NCBI RefSeq assembly: GCF_027484505.1
Contig: NZ_JAIXSV010000256.1
Location: forward strand, 1 to 64,000
DNA: 64,000 nucleotides
DNA from: Asticcacaulis sp.
GTDB taxonomy: Bacteria > Pseudomonadota > Alphaproteobacteria > Caulobacterales > Caulobacteraceae
Direction of reading: 5' to 3'
A model generated the notes under the pieces. That model saw only the letters and a program-made list of their open reading frames with translations, made no database searches and had not been told where the DNA came from. Position 1 is the stretch's first letter, and each line of letters opens with the position of its first letter. Shown here in pieces: positions 57,112 to 64,000 of the stretch. The position numbers and the translations under genes were made by a program.

Positions 57112-57771
57112 TTACGCTTCTGGAGAACAAGTCATCGCCATCAGGTCACTGGTATCTGCGATTTGTTTATCGAGCCATTTCTGGTCGCTATCCATGAGTG
57201 CGCGTTCCTCTGGCGTCAGCAGGTCTGCATCAATAGATAAAGACTCCTTCAACACCCGCTGAAGCCCCATTAGCGCCGTCAATGACTGAAGAGACGCCCG
57301 ACAAACCTTCTTCCGATCTTTTGTCTCCATTGCCGCCTCTAACGCTTTGATGGAGGCCTGATAATCGTCCCGGAAGCGTTGACCATCAGCAAAAATCTGC
57401 GCCTCGCGCCCCTTGTTTTCGGCCCGACGGCAGGCGCGTTTTTGCGCCGTGATGTAGTTTTCACGCAAACGAGACATAACCGAAAGATCATCATTCAAAA
57501 CAGAGACATCACTACCTTTGGCTTTAAGCTGATCAGTATTCGCTTTCAGCTTCGTCTCGGCTTCCTGAATTTTAACCAGATCACGTCCGGCATCCGCACA
57601 GGTTTTGGCATAACCTGTCGAAGTGAAATCTGCGCTGTCTTCAATAAACGCTGACAAAAAACTTTCAAATTCGCTATGCGATTGCTCAACGCTGAGAACC
57701 GGCGGCGCCGCTTCCGCCGAAGCCGCCATAACCACAATAGCGACTAAACAAATCCCCCAGTATTTCATCAT
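57112..57771 (-). CDS. Hypothetical secreted protein
   Basis: Signal peptide MMKYWGICLVAIVVMAASAEA; coiled-coil-like; no family recognised. Confidence 0.6.
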   Translation of the reverse strand: MMKYWGICLVAIVVMAASAEAAPPVLSVEQSHSEFESFLSAFIEDSADFTSTGYAKTCADAGRDLVKIQEAETKLKANTDQLKAKGSDVSVLNDDLSVMSRLRENYITAQKRACRRAENKGREAQIFADGQRFRDDYQASIKALEAAMETKDRKKVCRASLQSLTALMGLQRVLKESLSIDADLLTPEERALMDSDQKWLDKQIADTSDLMAMTCSPEA

Positions 57772-57790
57772 CCCCCCACCTCTTTAAGGT

Positions 57791-58702
57791 TTAGCTCTGC
57801 CGTTTCAGCACAAAATCCACGCTGTCGCGCAGGATGTCGGCATCGCTCCCGAAAATATCCAACCGCGCCTTGCACTGTTCGGACAGGAGCCGCACCCGCG
57901 CCTTGGCCTCATCTAAACCCAATAGAGTAACGAAATTAGTCTTGCCCTTGGCCGCGTCCTTGCCTCCCGCCGCCTTGCCCAGCAGGTCCGGATCGCCTTC
58001 GACGTCCAGAAGATCATCGGCAATCTGATAGGCCAGCCCCAGATCCTGCGCGAAATGGATCAGGGCATTGGCTTCCTTTTCCGGGGCATCGGCAATAATA
58101 ATCGGAATTTCAAAGGCATGGACAATCAACGCGCCGGTCTTCATGCGCTGCATCCGCGCCACACCGCCCAGATCATCGGACACGCCGATCAGGTCGATCA
58201 TCTGACCGCCGGCCATGCCCTGCGCACCCGACGCCAGAGCCAGCCGCGAGATCAGTTCCACCCGCACGCGCGGGTCTTCGTGGGTATCTTCAGAGGCCAG
58301 AATCTCAAACGCCACCGTCTGAAGCGCGTCCCCGGCCAGCACCGCCGTCGCCTCATCATAGGCGCGGTGCACGGTCAGTTGCCCACGGCGAATATCGTCA
58401 TCGTCCATGCACGGCAGGTCGTCATGCACCAGCGAATAGGCGTGGATACATTCCAGCGCGCACGCCGCCCGCAGCACGGCCTGAGAATCCGCATCGAACA
58501 GACGCCCGGTTTCCAGTGCAAAAAACGGCCGCAGCCGCTTGCCCGGCCCCAGCGCGGCATAGCGCATGGCCTCGGTCAGGCGCGATTCAAACCCTTCGGC
58601 ACGCGGCAAAAGCTCATCGAGCGCCATCGTCACCAGATCGGCGGTCTCCTGCATCCGTTCATGCAGAGGCGGCAGGTCGGAATTGGCGGCAACCGGCATC
58701 AC
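57791..58702 (-). CDS. ispA: Geranyl/farnesyl diphosphate synthase
   Basis: [61 protein letters not shown]. Confidence 0.94.
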   Translation of the reverse strand: MMPVAANSDLPPLHERMQETADLVTMALDELLPRAEGFESRLTEAMRYAALGPGKRLRPFFALETGRLFDADSQAVLRAACALECIHAYSLVHDDLPCMDDDDIRRGQLTVHRAYDEATAVLAGDALQTVAFEILASEDTHEDPRVRVELISRLALASGAQGMAGGQMIDLIGVSDDLGGVARMQRMKTGALIVHAFEIPIIIADAPEKEANALIHFAQDLGLAYQIADDLLDVEGDPDLLGKAAGGKDAAKGKTNFVTLLGLDEAKARVRLLSEQCKARLDIFGSDADILRDSVDFVLKRQS

Positions 58703-58703
58703 C

Positions 58704-58964
58704 TCAGTTGAACTCCGCCGGAGCCGTGCCTTCGACCTGACCGGTCTTGGACAGGGTGATCTTTTCGACCTGAAGGCGGGCGGCCTCTAGACGGTCTTCG
58801 CATAGCGCCTTCAGGGCCGCGCCGCGTTTATAGAGTTCCAGCGACTTTTCCAGCGGGGCCTGACCGGACTCAAGTTCCGCCACGATGCGCTCAAGCTGGG
58901 CCAGCGCGTCCTCAAAAGACAAAGTTTCGGCGGGTTCGGTCATCATTGGCCTTTCGTTACGCAA
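58704..58964 (-). CDS. xseB: Exodeoxyribonuclease VII small subunit
   Basis: [55 protein letters not shown]. Confidence 0.93.
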   Translation of the reverse strand: MRNERPMMTEPAETLSFEDALAQLERIVAELESGQAPLEKSLELYKRGAALKALCEDRLEAARLQVEKITLSKTGQVEGTAPAEFN

Positions 58965-59001
58965 TCAGGGTACGGAGGAGGGCGGCGTTCAGCAAGGCCA
59001 C

Positions 59002-59604
59002 TCAGGCGCGTCGCTCATAGCGGCGGCAGCCCCAGTACTTAAACCCCTGCTCGCAGGTTTGGCTATAGCCTAATTTTCCCAATTCGAGCGAAATCATCCA
59101 GTTGAAATAGCCGTGCGCCAGAAGCAGCACGTCTTCGCCCGTCTGCGCCTTGTCGTGCAGCAGGCGCGCGGCCTGTGCGGCGCGGGCCTCGGCCTGTTTG
59201 CGCGTTTCCTCGCCCGCGTGATGATTGAAGGCCCACCACCAGAAGCGCGAAATCCCGCCCCAGTATTTGGGCGAAAAGGTCAAAAAAGTCGGAAAATTCG
59301 GTGGCGGCAGAGGCGCTTCTATAAACAGATCGAGCGATTCAAAGGGCTTGCCCTTGCAAACCGCGCGCGCCGTTTCGATGGAGCGTTGCAGGGTCGAGGA
59401 ATAGACAAAGCCCGCCTCTTGCGCCCATTTGACCAGTTGCGGCGGCGGAATTTGGCCTTCCAGCAGCCCGGCCAGCGTATACCGCCCCCACCAGTCGCGA
59501 TAGCCGGCCGCCGTCAGCTTGACGCGCCGCGACAGGGCCGGTTCGCCGTGCCGCACGAGGGTGATTGCCCCGTTTTGCTTCTGCGCTGTGCCGCCCTTGG
59601 CCAA
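59002..59604 (-). CDS. Histidine phosphatase family protein
   Basis: GAITLVRHGEPALSRRVKLTAAGY...VYSSTLQRSIETARAV...VLLLAHGYFNWMI. Confidence 0.85.
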   Translation of the reverse strand: MAKGGTAQKQNGAITLVRHGEPALSRRVKLTAAGYRDWWGRYTLAGLLEGQIPPPQLVKWAQEAGFVYSSTLQRSIETARAVCKGKPFESLDLFIEAPLPPPNFPTFLTFSPKYWGGISRFWWWAFNHHAGEETRKQAEARAAQAARLLHDKAQTGEDVLLLAHGYFNWMISLELGKLGYSQTCEQGFKYWGCRRYERRA

Positions 59605-59665
59605 ACCGCTGCCTCTCTAATACTAACGGCCGAAGATGCTGACGCATCCGGCCGTTAAAAAAACT

Positions 59666-59745
59666 CGCGAATGTCTTGTATGTATCAAAGGCATAAGACA
59701 TTCGCGAAACGAATACCAAGAGTCATTTTCAATGACACTTCGTAT
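59666..59745 (+). repeat. 80-nt two-hairpin dispersed repeat, family A copy 2
   Basis: cgcgaatgtctt-N17-aagacattcgcg (59666-59706), aaacga, ataccaagagtcattttcaatgacacttcgtat (59713-59745); 64/80 identical by eye to reverse complement of 20775-20854. Confidence 0.8.
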
Positions 59746-59880
59746 AACAGGAATCGCAAACGATTCCGGCTCCGTTTCAGTGAGAGGTTTGGTAGCCCGC
59801 CCCTTGGGGGGAGACAAGTGATTAAATGCGTCCTGCACAGGCGGCAGGGGACGCACCGGACCGGCAGGATGCCGGGTGGG

Positions 59881-61113
59881 TCAGGCCTTCTGAAGCGCGA
59901 AATGCACCACGTCGGTGCGCTCGGTGCGGAAGCCCGCTTCGCAATAGGCCAGATAAAACAGCCACATCTTGCGGAAAGCTTCATCGAAGCCGCTGATGCG
60001 CCCCTCGCCCCAGGCCGCATCGAAGCGCCGCGCCCACATATTCAGCGTGCGGGCATAGTCGTGGCCGAACGACTGATCCGACAGGACCGACAGACCGGCC
60101 TTGGCGCTGTGGCTGCGCAGCTTGGACGGCGACGGTAACATGCCGCCGGGGAAGATATAGCGCTGGATGAAGTCCGGGCGCTGACGGTAATCTTCGAACA
60201 GCTCGTCGCGGATGGTGATGATTTGCAGCGCCGCCTTACCGCCGGGCTTGAGGCCCTCCGACACTTTGCGGAAATAGGTGTCCCAGTATTCCATCCCCAC
60301 CGCCTCGAACATCTCGATAGAGACGATGGCATCGTATTCGCCCGTCACATCGCGGTAGTCGAGCAGCTTGATTTCCACCTTATCGGACAGGCCCAGCCGC
60401 TGCATACGCGCGACCGCATAGTCGTGCTGCGATGGCGAAATGGTCAGGCAGGTGGCCCTGGCACCCATCCTGGCGGCGTATTCGGCGAAGCCGCCCCAGC
60501 CACAGCCGATTTCCAGCACGTGCTGCCCCGGCTTGAGATCGACCAGTCGCGCCAGCGCGGCGTATTTGGCCGTTTGCGCGGGCTCAAGGTCTTCGGTGCC
60601 TTTGAACAGGGCGGACGAATAGGTCATGGTGGCATCCAGCCACTCGGAATAGAAGGCGTTGCCCAGATCGTAATGGGCAAAGATATTGCGCCGCGACCCT
60701 TCCTTAGTGTTGCGGTTGAAGCTGTGCAGCAGACGACTCATCATCTGCATGAAGGGGTTGCCGATAAAGAAGCGCGTCAGGCGGTCGATGTTCAGCGTGA
60801 ACACTTCGAGCAGGTCCGGCAGGTCGGGCGTATCCCACTCCCCGGCCACATAACCATCGGCAAAACCGACATCGCCGGCCGACAGGACGCGACGGAGGAA
60901 GCGGAAATCGTTGACCTTAAGGACGCCGTGCGGGCCGGGCTCACGCCCGCGGATTTCAAACGGCGTGCCGTTCGGCAGAATGATGTCGAGATTGCCGCGG
61001 TGCCAGTTGTGGCGCAGCGTCTTGAGCGGCTGCCGCAGGGCCTTGGGCACCACATGCAGGTCGGCGCTTTTGGCTACGAAATGGGGACCAAGGGATGTCG
61101 AGGTGCTGGACAT
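59881..61113 (-). CDS. cfa: Cyclopropane-fatty-acyl-phospholipid synthase family
   Basis: RRNIFAHYDLGNAFYSEWLDATMTYSSALF; LEIGCGWGGFAEYAA; SIEMFEAVGMEYW; QRYIFPGGMLPS. Confidence 0.92.
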   Translation of the reverse strand: MSSTSTSLGPHFVAKSADLHVVPKALRQPLKTLRHNWHRGNLDIILPNGTPFEIRGREPGPHGVLKVNDFRFLRRVLSAGDVGFADGYVAGEWDTPDLPDLLEVFTLNIDRLTRFFIGNPFMQMMSRLLHSFNRNTKEGSRRNIFAHYDLGNAFYSEWLDATMTYSSALFKGTEDLEPAQTAKYAALARLVDLKPGQHVLEIGCGWGGFAEYAARMGARATCLTISPSQHDYAVARMQRLGLSDKVEIKLLDYRDVTGEYDAIVSIEMFEAVGMEYWDTYFRKVSEGLKPGGKAALQIITIRDELFEDYRQRPDFIQRYIFPGGMLPSPSKLRSHSAKAGLSVLSDQSFGHDYARTLNMWARRFDAAWGEGRISGFDEAFRKMWLFYLAYCEAGFRTERTDVVHFALQKA

Positions 61114-61168
61114 AGGGCCGCCTCCGTCTGAGTTTCTTATTATAATGAAAACGCGCGCTGCAAAAAGT

Positions 61169-61594
61169 CTATATCTTGAGCAGCCGCCCGGCGAACACGA
61201 CCAGATGCGACGCGACGGTCGTCAGCACCGCCCCCCAGATCATGTCGATCACCACCAGTTTGAGGGACCAGTCGCGGATCACGGCCATCGCCGTCAGATT
61301 ATAGGTGCCATAGGCCATCAGCCCCAGCAGGGCCGCGCTGACCGTCAGTGACCATCCGGCGGGCAGACCCTGCATCGGCAACTGTCCGGACAGGGCCGGA
61401 AAGGTGAGAAACCACGTCACACCAAGGCCGTAAAGCAGATAGAAGGCTATGGCAGCGGGCATGTTGATGCGCGGGGCCATCAGGTCGCCCATCAGCGGCT
61501 TGTACAAAGGACCGGCGGTAAGGGTCAGCCATACGGTGTCAATGACCGCGAAGGCGATAAGTGTCAGGACGAGCGCGCTCAGAAACATCTTCAT
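61169..61594 (-). CDS. DUF2177 family membrane protein
   Basis: IDTVWLTLTAGPLYKPLMGDLMAPRINMPAAIAFYLLYGLGVTWFLTFPAL; GLMAYGTYNLTAMAVIRDWSLKLVVIDMIWGAVLT. Confidence 0.85.
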   Translation of the reverse strand: MKMFLSALVLTLIAFAVIDTVWLTLTAGPLYKPLMGDLMAPRINMPAAIAFYLLYGLGVTWFLTFPALSGQLPMQGLPAGWSLTVSAALLGLMAYGTYNLTAMAVIRDWSLKLVVIDMIWGAVLTTVASHLVVFAGRLLKI

Positions 61595-61621
61595 GCCTCA
61601 CCTTTGGGAATGTGGGTCGGA

Positions 61622-62275
61622 TCAGATACGCGCGAACGGCTGCAACAGTTTACCCAAAAGCGTCTTCGGCGCGATGGGCGCGTTTGCCGCGATCAGGCAC
61701 AGGCAATCGTCCGCCGCGATCAGGGGCGAATGGTGATCCCCTTCGTCGCACGACACGCAATCGCCGGGATGATAGGCCCCGCGATCGTCGCTGAAACAGC
61801 CGCTGAGGACCAGCGTCATCTCCAGCCCCTGATGGTCGTGGACCGGCATCTGCATCCCGCCCTTGACGTGCATCAGATAGGTCAGACCGCGCCCGTCCTT
61901 CGGGGCGTCAAGATGCGCCATCCACACGCCGGGCGCGCCCCAGTAGCGCGGCTTGAAGGCCGCCGCGCGCACAGCTTCCGGCAGTTCAATACCCTTAAGA
62001 TAGGCGGGCAGTTCGGGCGCAACGCGCGGCTCAGGGGCCTCTTCGGGGCGCTCGATACGCGCCAGCGCCAATTCCAGCGCGTCATCGGCCATATCGACCG
62101 GCACGATGTCTTCCAGCATCGACGCGCCGATGGCATCAAACAGGCGCAGAGACGTGCGACAATGCGGGCACATTTCCAGGTGCGTTTCGACCAGCAGGGA
62201 CTGACCGGCGTTCAGACGGCCACGGTGGTAGTCGAGCAGTATAACCTCATCGAGGTGGTGACTGATGGACGTCAT
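61622..62275 (-). CDS. chrR: ChrR-family anti-sigma factor (zinc-binding plus cupin)
   Basis: HHLDEVILLDYHRGRLNAGQSLLVETHLEMCPHCRTSLRLFDAIGASML; cupin GGMQMPVHDHQGLEMTLVLSGCFSDDRGAYHPGDCVSCDEGDHHSP. Confidence 0.92.
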   Translation of the reverse strand: MTSISHHLDEVILLDYHRGRLNAGQSLLVETHLEMCPHCRTSLRLFDAIGASMLEDIVPVDMADDALELALARIERPEEAPEPRVAPELPAYLKGIELPEAVRAAAFKPRYWGAPGVWMAHLDAPKDGRGLTYLMHVKGGMQMPVHDHQGLEMTLVLSGCFSDDRGAYHPGDCVSCDEGDHHSPLIAADDCLCLIAANAPIAPKTLLGKLLQPFARI

Positions 62276-62955
62276 ACGCTTTTACTTTCAGTTCGCATTT
62301 CAAAAGCCGCCCGCAGCCGCAGAAGCGCCAGCCGAAGACGTGATTTCACGGTCCCCAGAGGGATGGACAGGGCCTGCGCGATGTCGCCATGCGACAGGTC
62401 CTCAAAAAACGACAGCCGCACCACTTCGCGCTGTTCCGGCGACAGGGTCTGCATCAGGACGCCGATGGTTTTGGCGTCCTGCACCCCGATCAGGTGTGTA
62501 TCCGGGGCCTGTTCCGGCTCCGGGGCCCACAAATCTTCCGGCAGGGTTTGCGCCCGCTTCTGCTTGCGCACGCCGTCGATATGCAGATTACGCGCGATGG
62601 AATAGATCCACGTCGTCGCCGACGCCTTGGACGGATCAAAGTAGGAGGCCTTGCGCCACACATTCAGCAGGGCATCCTGCGCCAGATCTTCGGCTTCGAT
62701 GGCGGTCAGACCGCGCCCCATCATGAAAGCCTTGAGTTTGGGCGCGTATTGACTGAACAGTTGCGCATAGGCCGCACGGTCACGCCCTTCGGCGATGCGT
62801 AAAATCAGGGCTTCGGGCACACCCACGGGACGCCCTCCCCGGCTCAGGCCAGTCTCTGCGACGATCATACGCGCAGAAGACCCGATTAAATCGTCGCGGT
62901 CAAAGGACATTTGAGGCCGCCCGTAAAGAGTCGATGTGGACTTGGCTGTGGTCAT
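62272..62955 (-). CDS. ECF sigma factor of the RpoE/ChrR type
   Basis: YAQLFSQYAPKLKAFMMGRGLTAIEAEDLAQDALLNVWRKASYFDPSKASATTWIYSIARNLHIDGVRKQKR; LSPEQREVVRLSFFEDLSHGDIAQALSIPLGTVKSRLRLAL; 4-nt overlap with chrR. Confidence 0.92.
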   Translation of the reverse strand: MTTAKSTSTLYGRPQMSFDRDDLIGSSARMIVAETGLSRGGRPVGVPEALILRIAEGRDRAAYAQLFSQYAPKLKAFMMGRGLTAIEAEDLAQDALLNVWRKASYFDPSKASATTWIYSIARNLHIDGVRKQKRAQTLPEDLWAPEPEQAPDTHLIGVQDAKTIGVLMQTLSPEQREVVRLSFFEDLSHGDIAQALSIPLGTVKSRLRLALLRLRAAFEMRTESKSV

Positions 62956-63022
62956 GAGGCTTCTACGCCGCGGCCACAGGTTTGGATGAATCAGAATAGT
63001 ATTTCCGGAAACTCAGATAGGA

Positions 63023-63050
63023 TGATCCAGCGCCCGACCCCCGGCGTAAG
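63023..63050 (+). promoter_or_regulatory. RpoE (ChrR-regulated ECF) promoter upstream of FAD oxidoreductase
   Basis: TGATCC-N18-TAAG, matching the Rhodobacter sphaeroides RpoE consensus; 27 nt before ATG at 63078. Confidence 0.7.
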
Positions 63051-63077
63051 CGTTGAAGCATATATAAGGATACAAGA

Positions 63078-64000
63078 ATGTACGACGCCAGCCGCGCCAC
63101 CCCGGACATTTCCCGCCGCCCCCGTATCGCCATTGTGGGCACAGGGATTTCCGGCTTATCCGCCGCTTGGCATCTCCATCCGCACGCCGACATCACGGTG
63201 TTTGAAAAAGAAGACCGCCCCGGCGGCCACAGCCACAGCGTCAATATCGGCAGCGCCGAAACGCCTCTGTGGGTCGATATGGGCTTTATCGTCTTCAATA
63301 CGCCCTGCTACCCCAATCTGACGGCCCTGCTCGACTATATCGGCGCGCCGCATCAGTCTTCTGACATGTCGTTCGGTGTCTCCATCGACAAGGGGCGTCT
63401 GGAATACGCCTCGGTGTCCTTAGCCGGGCTTCTGGCGCAATGGGGCAATGTGGTGCGCCCGCGTTTCCTGCGCCTGATGTGGGACTTGGTGCGCTTCTAC
63501 AAGACCGCCCCGCTTGATCACAAGGCGCGTCAGGATGAGCGTCTGACACTGGGCGAGTATCTGATCAGCCGGCGTTATTCGCGGCCTTTTATCGAGGACC
63601 ATCTGGTGCCGCAGGCCGCCGCCATCTGGTCCACCTCAGCCGCTGAGGTAATGGACTATCCCTTCCGCGCCTTCATGAACTTCTTTGAGAACCACGGCCT
63701 TTTGAAGCTCAATCTGGCCGAACGCATCCAGTGGCGCACGGTCACCGGCGGGTCTCAGGCCTATGTTAAGCGCCTGATCGAACCCTTCAAACACCGCATC
63801 CGCACCGGCTGTGGCATTATAAAGGCCGAACGCCACGCCAGCGGCGTCACCCTGACCGATACGCAAGGCGAGAGTCATCACTTTGACGAGGTGGTGTTCG
63901 CCACCCACGCCCACGACACCCTGCGTATATTGGGTGACAATGCCACGTCGCAGGAACGTGAGGTGCTGTCGGCCTTCCGCTACACCGACAACGAAGTGGT
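63078..64000 (+). CDS. NAD/FAD-dependent amine oxidoreductase (truncated by window end)
   Basis: MYDASRATPDISRRPRIAIVGTGISGLSAAWHLHPHADITVFEKEDRPGGHSHSV; FIVFNTPCYPNLTALL; open to the end of the window. Confidence 0.9.
   Translation, partial: MYDASRATPDISRRPRIAIVGTGISGLSAAWHLHPHADITVFEKEDRPGGHSHSVNIGSAETPLWVDMGFIVFNTPCYPNLTALLDYIGAPHQSSDMSFGVSIDKGRLEYASVSLAGLLAQWGNVVRPRFLRLMWDLVRFYKTAPLDHKARQDERLTLGEYLISRRYSRPFIEDHLVPQAAAIWSTSAAEVMDYPFRAFMNFFENHGLLKLNLAERIQWRTVTGGSQAYVKRLIEPFKHRIRTGCGIIKAERHASGVTLTDTQGESHHFDEVVFATHAHDTLRILGDNATSQEREVLSAFRYTDNEV

Noticed and set aside
59636-59821. Small + strand ORF (61 aa) between phosphatase and cfa
   Set aside because: Lies across the family A repeat and has no homology-like features or RBS; better explained by the repeat.
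1-64000. tRNA, rRNA, CRISPR arrays, integrases, transposases, prophage genes
   Set aside because: No T-loop/cloverleaf, regular spacer array or corresponding protein motifs were seen on reading both strands; tRNAscan-SE and a CRISPR finder would be decisive.

Overview
64-kb high-GC chromosomal window from an alphaproteobacterium. Gene content and order (ScpAB-TatABC-SerS, flagellin, many TonB-dependent receptors, RpoE-ChrR) suggest Caulobacteraceae, possibly Asticcacaulis-like; this is inference, not searched. From left to right: (i) a galactan/plant-glycan locus with two GH2 enzymes, a TonB receptor with STN domain, FecR, FecI-type sigma, GH53 galactanase and a hybrid histidine kinase; (ii) a sucrose-type locus (ROK kinase, amylosucrase-like GH13, TonB receptor, MFS, LacI); (iii) an ArsR regulator, a 757-aa unusual protein and a lipocalin; (iv) a DNA-repair cassette (PdeM/MPE, Lhr helicase, Lexo, ATP-dependent ligase); (v) SPOR-NagZ-ScpA-ScpB-TatA-TatB-TatC-SerS; (vi) flagellin and a tandem-REC regulator; (vii) MHS transporter, LacI and porin; (viii) a copper operon (copA, copB); (ix) GluQ, cold-shock protein, hydrolase, AbgT and RcnB-like genes; (x) an Imm26-like orphan, dxs, ispA, xseB; (xi) an RpoE-ChrR singlet-oxygen-type module with cfa and an FAD oxidoreductase. 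No rRNA, tRNA, CRISPR or prophage was recognised. The most notable non-annotated signals are: an AT-rich (about 33% GC) in-frame segment inside serS; an 80-nt two-hairpin dispersed repeat with compensatory base changes between its two copies; a second two-hairpin repeat family; a candidate small RNA with promoter, UUCG hairpin and terminator beside flagellin; an exact CtrA-type box upstream of flagellin; a shared ECF-type promoter in the galactan locus; and a canonical RpoE-type promoter at the right end. All coordinates were read by eye; no database search was run.
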